64,000 nucleotides of DNA from the NCBI GenBank assembly GCA_921293015.1, contig OV121084.1, positions 50,937,864-51,001,863 of the forward strand, written 5' to 3'. The stretch comes from Phorcus lineatus (Eukaryota > Mollusca > Gastropoda > Trochida > Trochidae). Shown in pieces: positions 13,501 through 27,500 of the stretch. Every line of letters begins with the position of its first letter. Within the stretch, counting starts at the first letter, position 1. Position numbers and translations under genes: made by a program. The notes beneath the pieces were generated by a model. The model had not been told where the DNA came from, searched no databases, and was given only the letters and a program-made list of their open reading frames with translations.

Positions 13501-16500
13501 CACGGACAATGTTTCATGAATCTTTATGTTGCTTGAATAAGAGCCCAAATACAGTGTTTCATCCAGGATTTACTACAAGTGGGGTTATCCCCCCCTACAT
13601 TCATGAAAGTGGGGGAGTACCTACAACCTCTCAACTAAATCATAAACAAGAAGCTTAAATGGCATATACTTACAAATTAACACTTTATTCGTTTAGGTCT
13701 CAGCTTTGACATTATTGGCTTATCGCTAGCAGACGCTCGCATCGAGAAAAACACTTTGGGCGGAAATGTAAACTGCGCATGTCTGAACAATCGGAACTTA
13801 GTATGTGATCTATGATCCTTGAACGTAACATTACAGCAATGCTGTTTCGGGCAAAAACAATGTTTAGGGATTGATATTACAGAAACTTACGAAGATCTGT
13901 TATCTAAACAGGAAGTTATTTCAGTTTGTTTGATAACTAGACTTTTCGATCGCGATGTTGGTAATCAATAGCCATAATAAAGTATATAGGTAGGTACCGC
14001 ACAGGATTTGAAAATTGCGTGAAATAATGTTTATTTGCGCAATTTCTCCCCCACTATGAATGTAAAAGTGTGTGACTGATTAACTAATTAACGTGAATCC
14101 TGCAATCGCGCACTCTGGATAAAACAAAGAAATACCATCTACTCTGAATTATTTTCAAAATATTCCCCCTTAACTTGCATCTTTATCTCCAAATTGCCAA
14201 AATTGAGATATTTTCCTGTTTTAATGATTGTACACAAATCATTTAAACTACCTACTCAACACTACTAATCAATATTTTTCTCTTGTCTACTTCCAAATTC
14301 CAAATTCTGTATGAGTCAAAGGCACATGTCACTTTCCGGTTTTCAATCACAAATTGCCATTTTAACCTGTTTGTTGACTCTATACTGAATTTAGAAACAA
14401 CTAATGGTTCTCGATAAATTAACGTCAATAATAAAGTTTGACATATTTGACTTCTATAGCATACTCTGTGTCAATCTAAAATGAAACATTGCTGTTTTAG
14501 AAAAAAAAGCAACTTGTTGACAGCAGCCCTTTTATCATTTTAAGCTGTGTTTGCTACCTTCCAATGAAAGTAAGACAGTGTGTTATTTTGGACTAAACTG
14601 AAGTTACAAGCAGCGTTTCTACCATGAAAATGTGTTGAATGGTAACAGTAACAGTAATACACTACCAGATATTGTGATGATCTACAAAGAATGAACAACA
14701 CTTTGCCTAGCCTGTCAATGACAGACATAGATGTGGACTACAGAGTGAGCTTAAGCTAGGTGACCCTGCTTCGACACAGGGACAACGGAGTATAGGACTG
14801 GCGCTCACCTTTCACTGAGGAAGTGGTGGGTGTACTTGAAGTTCCTTTGATTTCTCTGCTGCCTTCTTTAGCTGTCTTACCACCTTAGATTTTTGCAAAA
14901 GAAGTTAATAATTTTAGCACAAAGCTATACACTCATGACTATTGTAAATGGTACCTTCCAACAACCACTCTTGATGATATTGGTGGTACAAGTGGTACAG
15001 ACCTGTCTGCTAGCAAAGTCTAATTGACCTTAAGGCTGATGGCATTGAGATATGGGAGTATGATTATAGCCTGGCATAGTGAAATAGGATGAAATTCATA
15101 ATCAAGCACTGGAGTCTCGGGGTTGGTCGGATTCTAATGACAAGTGAGAAACACCCTGATCAAATGAATTCAAGAATCATGCTTACTATTTGTATACAAA
15201 TGATTTGCATGCAGTTAAATGACAAATGACTATGAATAATGCAAATGGTAGCCGTTTCTATAAATGATTTAAAAGATGCAAATGGTAGCTGAATTTATAA
15301 ATAATTATGAACGATGCAAATGGTAGCTGATTTTATAAATGATAATGAACGATGCAAATGGTAGCTGATTTCATAAATGATAATGAACGATGCAAATGAT
15401 GGTAGCTGATTCTATAAATGATTATGTACCAAGCAAAAGATAGCGTATTCCGCAAATGATTATGAACTTTTCAAATGTCAGCTTATGTACATGAACATGC
15501 AGGATGGGTATGAAGTTGGCTTACTCTCAAACTTATCTAAGGACAGAGATAGCCTCTCAATATACCTTTCTTTGGGCCAGGAATTTTGCTTGAACTATTA
15601 TCCTTTTTAGATTGAACAGCATTGCGCTTCTCTCCCTTTGCTGCCTTGGCATCTTCCTCCCTTTGACGCTCCTTCTCCTCCTGAAGCAGACGCAGAACAG
15701 TTGTCTAGTCTGGGACTCAGACACGTCCAATATTGAGATGCAGAACAGTTTGTCTAGTCTGGGACTCAGACACGTCCTATATTGAGAACTCAGGAACCTT
15801 AGAGTTAATATGTGACTTGCTGTACAAGATTTCTGATTGTGTAAGTTTACTTGAGATTTGCAACTATGATTTATGTAATAGAATAGTAAAATCATTAAAA
15901 TATCTTTAGTTCATCACCTTTGATAGACAAGATATCAATACAATATAATGCAAATAAGAATCAAATGTTACTGAATGAATATAATATATAATGTGGTGAT
16001 AAATGTTGAATTCCTGAACAGAAGAACTTCAGATGTTGCTATACCCATACCACTTCACTACTCTTGACAGTCCTATTATAGCTGTCATTGAGACAACCAT
16101 ATTCACTCAAATTGCACACCGTTGCAAAGATTGTCACTTTACCTGTTCGATGAGCATTTTCTCGTGATCTTCCTTCAATTGATCCTCAATGTCTTCTTCA
16201 AAGTTTTTCCTACGAGTTAACTGGAAAGAAATAATACTTTTACATACAAAAGAGGGTATTGTTCAACACAACACTTACAACTGACTGTAACTGATTGTAA
16301 CAAATATTATTAAAAGAATGGGGAACCATCGTTTGCAACTCAACCACCGATTTGTGGAACCTCGCCCAAGTGTTTCCACATTTTTTATTCATTACTGTCA
16401 AGGATTGAACACTATTGTTATAACATTTCAGCTGCAGGGTCCGTGTTGAAGTTGATGCAAGGCAAAATAATGAATAAGATGTTAATGACACGGTTTATGA

Positions 16501-19500
16501 TTCATCAATGCTTGCATGAATGTATAATGCAATGATAGATATGTCACTAAAACCACATGAAAGTGTTGTCTTACCACTGACTCCATCTGAACATGGATAC
16601 GATCCAACTCCTCCACAGCCTGTAACAGGAAAAACATGTCATCCAATACCCTGCATAATAACTGGCTACATTAAGTAACAAGTGTAACTTAACAATTCTA
16701 TATGATAAATTCGGGGGTGAAAGAGGGGGTCTATATTCAGGATCGATGTTAAGACCCAAAATTCAGCCACAAGATGACAATCCGCCATCCCAATGAACCA
16801 AGCTGTCAAATATGTTATAGAAATGACCCCTTTTAGTTTAACCTCTCAGAGAGTAGATCTGTAAGCTGTGCTGTACACACAAGTCTGTGGTGGCTGCTGA
16901 ATATCTATTTGTCATCAACCTTACAGCGATCTCTTTCAGTTAGTTTCAAAATATGCTTCATTAGCTTATCATTCAGCTCAGCACAAAATGAGCCCACCTG
17001 TTTGATTGCTAGGTTCACATCTCTATCCTTTTCGTTGATGAGGATTTTGCGCACACAAGTTTCCAGCAATTGCAAGAGTGTGCGGTCATACGGCAACTTG
17101 ATGACCTGTTTGAGTGAGGGTAACAATGCACACAAGCGCAGACGAATGTTAGCTACTGGATCGTTAGTCAGGTCCAACACATTCTCAAAGAAATGCTCCT
17201 TGAAAAATGCCTTTGAATACAGTTCCATTGAAAACCGACATATGTCTATGAATAAACTCCTATGTCTACAGCTTTTCCCATAGCAGAAATCTGAAATGAA
17301 ACATACAATTATTTCCTTGACCAAAATTCAAAATGGCAAAAAAACTTTTTGCGAAGGATATCTTTGGAGTTTAAATATAATGAGTGACTATTTCAAATTC
17401 ACAATGAGCAATATGTTGACCATAACAGAAATTTGCTTGGTTAAAATATGTTCATGATTTCCGGGCTGGTAGTGTAAGAGCAATATCCAACTGACAGAAG
17501 GACAGTAGGACACGTCTTAAGGAATATGCTTTGCTTCTTTTATATTTGAAAATTTGAAAACATCTACACCTTTTATATGCATTTACACAATTTCATTTAA
17601 ACATTCTTCTCCCTGATGCATTGATATAGGTTAAAGATTTTAGATATTTGAAGCATAGTCAAAAACATGACTTATAGCTAAAATGATAAAGATTAAGGAA
17701 AAACAAAATTGGGTACCTTGCACTATCCTAGACATCATCTCCTCCCTCTGTTCCTGCTTCTTGAGGTAGCGCACCAGCACCAACAGAGTCCGAGCAGCCG
17801 TGTGACGCACCGGCAATGCTCTCTGCAAACAAACATGTGCACATGCTGACTACCCTTAATACATAGTTTAAGCATGATCACTATGATCATCATGAGCAAT
17901 GATCACCTCAGCTTAAGAAAGCTCTGTTAAAGTTGGCCCTAGTTGACATCAAAAGAAATTTCAGTCATCAAAGAGAATTTTGAAAATTATGATACTTAAC
18001 CTTTAGTTACAAGTACTGTAAGTAAAAAACTACAATTTGACAAACCAAACATCTGGCTTATATGGGATAAATTCCTTGGTCAACAAGATTTTGATTTCAG
18101 AATATAAATCACTCAGAATAGAGAAACACTATTTGATACCACATCTAAAATGCAAAATACTGTTACCGGGTGCTAAGAGATAATTATTTTACAATCTATC
18201 CCACAACAAGTCAAACACTATGATAAAAGTGGTACTGACGGCTGTGCAGAGTTTCTGGAAGAGCACTGGAATGATTTTATTGCCGATTGCATCGTTGGAG
18301 CAGCACTTGTGTAGACAAGCCAGACTGGCCATCAGCTCCTCCTGTGCTCGCCAGTTGTTGGAGAAGAAGACTACAGACTCGGCTGCCAAGATGGCTGGAA
18401 CCACCTCCGATAGGCTGTGCATCTGCAGATTTAGCATTTTCAAATTACCAACTGACCCATCAACCTTATCTTCTGTTATTTCAATTCAGAATAAAAAATA
18501 ATAGAAAGTGGCAAGGCTCCTAAGGTGAATGCCGTTTATATAGTGTGATGAAAGGCTGAGTGGATAAGTGGACAATCAGTGCTAGCTATTGATGCCTGAG
18601 TGAGGGTGTTGATTCTATCAGCTATGGATTTGCACCACACATAAAATTGGTAAGAAGCAGCATATGTAGTAAGGTTCCTTCCAAAGCCTTTGACTTGGTA
18701 ACCTTTTGGTCAGACTGCTAACTTTTTCAAAAATTTTGCTCCGAAAGTGATCATCTTTGTGGCTGCTTACTTTTCAGGCTAACTTCATACACTGATAGAA
18801 GCCAACGTACCAAGGGGTTAGGACCAAATGTGCCTACCAAGTAAATTTCAGATTTGTTGGTACAGCAGTTCTTGAGGAAGTCAACATTGCTAATAGTTAA
18901 CAGACATAATGGTTGATGTTCTGAAAGATTATGTCACAAGGTGTAAACCCATCTGGTGTAGGCCTGATATGCTAAAAATGTGGTTACTTTATAAGATGTT
19001 GTTACCTTAGCATCTGTGATGTGACCAGCACCTCCTTTAGCCAGGACCTCGAGAGTCTCAGGGAGATGGGAGAGCACTGCCTGGAGGACCTGCAGCACAT
19101 ACATACACACACTTACTCTTCATCCTTTACACAAAGTAGTGTCACGCCACCACTTCTTTGTACGGCATTTATGATGAAACAAGTTCTGAGGATGCACCAG
19201 TTTCACATTGCAATGAGATTGTGTAGATACTTATACAAGTGATGACAGTGTAAGAATCTTGGATTAAATATTTAAACAAGTAAAGAAGTGAGCACAGCTC
19301 ACATACCCCCGCTTCAAACTATAGTCTGGCTTTCTTTGTTGGTCTTACCCTCAAAAAGCTCACTTAGGGATCATGGTTGATAAGTGTATGAAGTTTGGTG
19401 AAGCTAGCATGTATAGTTAAGGAGATATGCTCCGGACAAAGGACTTGGTCATAGAGTCACTGTTTTAGTCATGTTTCCATAGAAACCGCAAATAATAAAA

Positions 19501-22500
19501 ATCATTTGTTGGTCTAACCCTCAAAAGGCACATCTAGGGATCATGGTTGATAAGTGTATGAAGTTTGGTGAAGCTAGCATGTATAGTTTAGGAGATATGC
19601 TCCGGACAAAGAACTTGGTCATAGAGTCACTGTTTTAGTCATGTTTCCATGGAAACCGCAAAAAATAAAAATCATTTGTTGGTCTAACCCTCAAAAGGCA
19701 CATCTAGGGATCATGGTTGATAAGTGTATGAAGTTTGGTGAAGCTAGCATGTATAGTTAAGGAGATATGCTCCGGACAAAGGACTTGGTCATAGAGTCAC
19801 TGTTTTAGTCATGTTTCCATAGAAACCGCAAAAAATAAAAATCATTTGTTGGTCTAACCCTCAAAAGGCACATCTAGGGATCATGGTTGATAAGTGTATG
19901 AAGTTTGGTGAAGCTAGCATGTATAGTTTAGGAGATATGCTCCGGACAAAGAACTTGGTCATAGAGTCACTGTTTTAGTCATGTTTCCATGGAAACCGCA
20001 AAAAATAAAAATCATTTGTTGGTCTAACCCTCAAAAGGCACATCTAGGGATCATGGTTGATAAGTGTATGAAGTTTGGTGAAGCTAGCATGTATAGTTAA
20101 GGAGATATGCTCCGGACAAAGGACTTGGTCATAGAGTCACTGTTTTAGTCATGTTTCCATAGAAACCGCAAAAAATAAAAATCATTTGTTGGTCTAACCC
20201 TCAAAAGGCACATCTAGGGATCATGGTTGATAAGTGTATGAAGTTTGGTGAAGCTAGCATGTATAGTTTAGGAGATATGCTCCGGATAAAGATTTGTGAC
20301 GGACGGACAGACGGACGGACAGACGGACAGACGGGCGGACGGACGGACAGAATGAACGCTATATACCCCCGCTTACGCTGTAAGGCGGGGGTATAAAAAA
20401 TGTCAAAGCTCTCTGTCATTTTGATTTCTCAGGACTGTAACTTGTTACTAAAGGGGTAATACGGGATAAGCCAGAAGCTGAATAAAGGCAAAACTATCAT
20501 TAAAATTAAGGGTTAATGAACTTTGTGGGTCAAGGATGGGGAAAATCTTCTAAAATTCGGTCATATAATTTGTAAAAAGCTATAACATAAGACTTTGACT
20601 TTAGAGTTAACTATTAATTACATTATCATGGACAAATATAAAATATTTAGAGCATACAGATATTGTTGATAGCACTTTTGCATTCAGTATGAAGATTGAC
20701 TGAAAGAATGACAGTAAACCCTAAATGCCAGCCGCAAAGGTAAAGATGGAGTTGCAAACTCTTCCACATATGATTAGTTAGGTGAACACCTTCCCCCTCT
20801 GAGAGTTCCAAGCTCAATCACTGAACGTTCATCCAACTCTTCCTTTATAAAGATAGTTAAACTAGTTACAATTGGACAATTATCAATGTTTTGTAAACAA
20901 CCTTATAAATAAAAAACAATTTCTAAAATTCACTCACTTCTATAGAGTCATCTTTGAGCAGCGTCATGAGGTCGCCCTGAAGGAAGTGGACTGAACTGCC
21001 CAGCTGCCGCGCCACCTGCACACACATATACCACAAAATTTTCATGACATGACAAGAACTTGAGGCATGCCCTAAGGCTAGTAAAATAATGTTGGCTAAC
21101 AAAAGTTTGATAATGCTAGCCCTGTTTGCTTGCTAAATTTCTTAATCACTGTCACATATTTGTGAATAGAACTTTTCTCTTCATTACGAATGTAACATTA
21201 AAAGTGAATCAAAATGATAAAAAAAGGTTGCAAACCCTTAATCTTTTAGCATTCTGAATTTAATTATTATGTTACCTTCTTCTTACGACACAAAAATTAT
21301 CTCATATTTTGTAATCTTTTTGAGTAATCTTATATTAATGACCTCACCTCATGGAAACCGCTGGCCACAGTTCTCCGCACCAAGACATGGGGATCCTTGC
21401 ACAGATTACTAAAGGTAGCAAACAGTTCTGTCTTGAAAGAGCGAGGTCCAACAAACAAGACCATAGCCTGAGGAATAAAACAGTTGTTTATAAGCTTATT
21501 AATCTTTCAGGACTTTACAAGTCAATAGGAAATATCACAAAAGATGTTCATAAATTCAAGAAATCATATTCATCCAAGAAAATAACAAGTTAAAAAATTT
21601 CACTTTTAAACTCGATGTAGCTATTGACCCTGTGATGTATCATTTCAAAGGTGACATTCAAAATAAATGTAACTATGCATAAGTCTTCAGGGGACAAATG
21701 TGAAATGGACATCAGGGTAAAATAGCAAACATAATAAAAATTTGAAAACTTGCTGGTTTGTAAGTATGTAAACACTCTTTGAGTCTCTTTCTTAACATTG
21801 CTAGAAACAGGGGCTGGACTCACAGGGAAGTTATATGCACAGTTCTTGCGACACTCCAAATACTGGTCCTCCTCAAACAAGTCTGGGATAGCCATTTGCT
21901 GTAACAAAACAGTATTTAAATATTTCAGAACATACCAATTTGTTTTGTTTTTTTATCAACAACACCTATCTTTCTTCTACGTCATTACATCTTATCATCA
22001 TTAAACTTGCTAGTAAAATGGTTTTTTTTTATCTATATCAACAATAATTCATAAGATATTAAATGAGAAAGATCACAAGAATAAATTTCAGTGTCCAGTA
22101 TCTTAATCAGGATCCCTCATTTTACTATTTGATCACAAGGACAAGGGAGTGAATTTCTGAGAAATTGTTTGTTACATTGCTGGAGTAATATTTATTCCAT
22201 CATCAATCATATCAAATAATACCTTCTGTGTAAATCCCTTCATACATTATATTGAAAAGTCATTACCTTTGAAGGAGAATCTTTATCTGCATCACGTGCC
22301 CCCTTCTTCTCCGACAGGCCGACCCGACACAGTTTTCTGTAGTAGTCAACAAACCAGTGCTTTTGATCCTCCGTCAGGTTTACTAGTAGAGAACAAGAAC
22401 ATTTTAATAAGCCACTCACATCTTTAAGTACAATCTTTCCCTCCTGTACCAAAGGTTCATGTTATCAAGCAAAGTCATAACTCACACCCACACAAAACAA

Positions 22501-24516
22501 ATTTTACAAATACTTGCATCAGATCTGCTTTAAACTATCAAAGCATAGAAAAGGATTTCTACATCTACATTGATGTATATTGTAACATTTTCTTTTGGTT
22601 AAATCATGTATGTTGGTATAAAATTAAGGATTAAATAGAAAAGAGAACAAGATAACAGACCCTTCACTCGATTCATATCAATAAAAGCATACACTTCTTG
22701 AAAGTAGAAATTTCATGGTAAAAACAAACTTCTTATCTAAGTAAATTGGAATCTCTTCTTCAACTATATATCAAATTGTGTCAACACAATCCTGGTATAA
22801 TTTGATACAGGTGTTGCTGTACCTGAGAGGCCATGACAGAGTCTGCCGAGTTGTCTGGCGATAACCGGTAGCGTGGAGTCTTCTGCCAGCATCGCCTGTT
22901 GACAGAACTTGGTCACCAGTGGAATGATAGTTGTAATACATGTATCTGGAACAGTCAAATCACTTGATATTCATACAAATTGTTAAATGCATCTTTAGAT
23001 ACACATAAAAGAAAGCAGAAGAAACAATTGCAAGGCAGTGCTAGGTCAAGTAAAAGCTTAAGAATTGTATACATTAGTAATTTTGCAAATACTTGAAACG
23101 TAAAATACTTGTGAATGATATGCTGTTGTCCTTGCAATTTCTGATCAACCGATCTGCTACTATGGTGATCACAATGATAAACCCATCTTTAGTTTCTAAA
23201 TAAAACCAAAGTAGGCTTTACTTACCTATTGTAGAAACCTCAAACATTTCTAAGAGCAGACCACAGTTAACACAATGATAGATCCTAATTTCAAGGTTTT
23301 GATTTTTGTTGAAGCTATCATATTTTTCTAAGGTTAAGTTAACATGTAATGGGGAAAAAAGATTATGGAAGATGCAATATTCTATTTAAATATCCACTTT
23401 TGTTCCTGGTTGAAGGCAACAGCAGAGAGGAATTCCCCGATTGACTTATTTCTCAGTGTGAGGCCTGATTTCAAACTGAAAACATTAATCTGTAAACTGA
23501 TATCTGTATGAGAGTACTTACCATCGTCGAGGAGACTGAGGATACTGACCACCGTCTCAAGACCAGTGATGCGCACATAACTCTCCTCGTCGTTGGTCAG
23601 CTCCACCAGCTCCGGCAGTATTGCACTCTTGGTAGCGTCCAGGCTGTGGTCAGAAAATAATACAATGTGCTTCTACATAACATAATTATTTTGATGTAAA
23701 GAACAATTTTATATGAACAACTTTATGTTTGACTGAGCAGTTTGTTCATGTTGAGATTTTCTCATTTGAAAATTTTTTCCCATTCCTTGACTTATGTTCT
23801 AAATAGGCAATTTATGACAATCACAACAGTTATTATAGTTCTTCACTCATTACATTTCCTTTATCTTTTGTAGATTTCAAATAACATTCTGCAAGATTAA
23901 TCCGTGACGGAGCTTAAACCAAACATCAAACAAAAGATGAGCTGATTAGTAACACTATTTTCCAAAGAATTAACAATAAGCTATAATACGATCCATTTTG
24001 AGTTTGATATCAAAATGTTGATGATGGTTTTTCACTGCATAAAGTTTGGTTTTCATAACTCAAAAAATCAAATGAAATCCTAGACAAACTATCTACACTC
24101 AGATATTCCATAGATAAGGCAGAATAGTTGAATCAGTTGTAACACAAAGAAACTATCATGACGTTGCACATGCAGTGGTCAGACACTAGTGTCATGTTCC
24201 TGTAAACTAACTACGCAGAATATTTCACTGGTAGGTGCTACCTTTGGCACGTGAAGTCGTGTAGAGCAGATTACATACCCGAGACCTCTGGCGACGGAGT
24301 CGAGCTGCTGACACATACAGCCCCGCACCTCGTAGTCCACATCCTGACACAGAGACTGAACCACCGGCAGAATCTCCTTCTTGATGCTAGGTACAGCAAT
24401 AAGATTAATTCAAAGTTAAATTCATAAATCTTTAATCATTCATAAACTCTAGAGTGACCAAAGATGTAAGATGTCTGTAGGGTAAAATATACAGTGAAGT
24501 TTGTGAATGATCTTTG

Positions 24517-24565
<49 letters not shown>

Positions 24566-27500
24566 TGTGAAGTTTCTATCCTAATTTTCTAAAGCCTTTC
24601 AAGTCCAACGAGTAGACTTGCACAGTTTGATCAGACTCTCTGAGCCAACTTTTGTCAACAGGCATATTGATCCATTTAAGAACTTCATTCACCATTGGTA
24701 ACTTGGTAACAAACTATTTGCAGCAGTAACTTTCATTTATCAGAAAATAATAAATTAAAGACATTCAAAAGTTTGCTTCCAACTCACATGAAAGGTTCAA
24801 ACTTGGTAGCTATTTTGCCGAGGATCTTGCAGCAGGACAGCCTGGCCTGGACCGACTGGGACAACTGACCCTTGGCAACAGCTATCGTCAGAACCTGTAT
24901 GGGGAAGATGCAAGAAGGTCAGTGGATAAACAACACAATATATGTAAAAAAAAGCATTTTACGTTTACGTTAACCTATCTGTGTATGAAACAGGGCCTGA
25001 GAAACCCTTCTTGTTCCCATGTTTCATTGAGTTTAAATACATCCTTGTAATAGGAATCACCAATACACATTTTAAACTATGCTTGTTTGTTAAAAGACTA
25101 TTTTGCTAAGTTGACTTAATTTTTGAAACATTATGTTAAATTGGCAAGGAAAAATTATGAGGACTTGCAGTTTTAATGTCAATTTATTATAATAATTTGT
25201 TGCTAAAAGTGACATTCAATGGTACGTTTTAAATACAGACAGAGTATAGCAATCCGAAGCCATTCAGCTGTGATACATGAGCTGTTTCTCACTGGAGTCT
25301 GGTATCTTCACTAGAAGGTTCTAATGGAACATATTGAGTGATTCAATCCTTTTATCTACAGAATAATTGTACACCAATGATAGTGTCATCTCAGGCAGGA
25401 AATGTCGAATCTAACAGAGAGCCTGTAAGAATATCAACTCCTTAGAATAACCACTAGTATTTATAAGCTTTCATAATTTTTTTACAACCTGAATTAAAGT
25501 GTCTCCGAATCTGAGAGAACATAACAGTGAAATAAATAATACACCTAAGCTATTATATGATGTGCTACAAATTTATTGACAAATTTATATTTATTGCTTC
25601 TTTAATATCTCATTTCATAGAGTGAATATGACTGAAAAAATGATGGTTAAAGTCAAGTGTTTTATGGCCACATATTCTGAATACAAAGTATCTAGGGTAA
25701 GATGCTGTCAATAACATAACTGTCTACAGTCATCATTAGCAGTATCTGCCTACAGGCCTGCTATCACCAGTGATCTGATTGGAGTCATAGGAAGCCTACC
25801 CTGAGCCAGAAACATGAAGGATTTCAACACATGAAGCATGTGCCCGTGGCACAAACTGGATGGTCCTGCTGACCTTTACAGGGACCAAACTAAGATCTTC
25901 TTGTTGCTTACAATATGTACACTGGTCAAAACCTCCTCTCATATTTTGTATACTGGTTAGTAGTAAGAGGAATGACAACATTGTTTTCCTCATCAATTCA
26001 ATAATCATAGAAAGTAAGCAGATTTCAACTTCTTTACTTAAACGCACTAGTGCACGCCAATATTTTGTAAACACAACGAATGCTCAGATACTGCATACCT
26101 CTCGATATTACTCACTATCCTCACTCAAGTAATCTACCTCGTAAGTTATTTAACAAATATTTACGTATTCAGGTAGTAAAGTGGATTCTTAAAGGCCGGA
26201 AGTATTTAATGTTACGTTACATTAAATCCGCATGAACAACGATAATGGAAATATTAAGATTTTGCTCATAACCAGGAAAAGCGGAAACGGCAGCCGATAT
26301 GGTCAATATAATAAAAATGCTAATACTGTGTTATTAAATCGGTTAATTTACAACATTGCTTTCATAAAATATATTTCATGATTTGTTCTCAGTTCAGAGT
26401 TTAGGTAAATTCAATAGCTGCAAACAGTACTAGTTCAGCCGTTTCCAAGTGTCAATAATTTATCCACATTTATTTTGTGCACAGCCAACCATAGATTTTT
26501 ATATGTCCAAGCACACAGCGGCTGTCTTATCGTTTTAATTGTTGATTGCAGGTAAACTGTAAAGAATGTTTAGTATTTCATTGCATCGATAGAAAGTTTA
26601 AGTGAATGCATAAGTACTCATAAACCTTAAAATAGCCAATTTAAACCGTAAAAGCGTGCACTAGTACCTTTAAGGTAATTAAGGTACATATTTTTTAACA
26701 TTTTGACTGTTCAGTTCAGTAGCTGATGGCTTGTGAGAAAGGAGTCTGTAAAGTGGAACAAGAATGAGTTAAAAGTTGTCATAGAGATGAATGAGGCTGG
26801 CTGGTATTTGGTTGGACTAAAACTTACAAAAAGGCACTGGTCCAAATGGCTAGTGTATTGATATGATTAATTTGGATGCATGCTGCCCATAAGGCTGTCT
26901 TTTAGAAAATCTTCCTTTTCTCATGAAGACCATTGTCGAACACTTTTCTACGACAAGAAACAATCAAACGTCCAAAACAAAACTTGAAAGAGAATTAAAT
27001 ATGTATAAAAATGCTTCACCTATTCTAATGATAAGTGCAGAAATGTTACTTAACTGGTAAATACTGGCATTTACCCATTGGTTTCATAACAATAATTCCT
27101 TCAATGTAGTGCTTTCATTTTAAGTTATTCATTCTACAAGAAAATCTGTTTTACTGCAAAGGCAATCAACTCTTCACTACTGTAATTTGACAGTAACGTC
27201 AAAGAAATGCTTTAAATAAACAGTTCTATCCAAGTCTTTAGTTTCCTAGATTAAAGCTTTTTAAGTCTTATCTGAATAGAGAGTAATATATTCCCACAAG
27301 TTCCTACTCTCTTCAAAACACCCTAATTGATTTCACCTACTTCATTATGAGAACCATGGAATGTTGACAAAGAGGTAATAACTTGTATGATTTATGTTGG
27401 TTACAATCATGGTGAACCAGGAGGAATTGGAAACTTAATCAGCTTCCTGAAATAGACTCACATCCGACTTGACGACATCCTTCGGCAGCAGATCAATGAC

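Larger units (their letters stand above)
9999..14808. other. Intron between exons 20 and 21
   Basis: 4.8 kb. It contains a CAGA/CACA-rich degenerate simple repeat at about 11.80-12.09 kb and a candidate foldback/MITE-like element at about 13.55-14.13 kb. The rest is unremarkable AT-rich sequence. Confidence 0.6.

Noticed and set aside
25796-26132. Paired open frames of about 90 codons on both strands
   Set aside because: Intronic, without homology, codon bias or splice sites; expected by chance.
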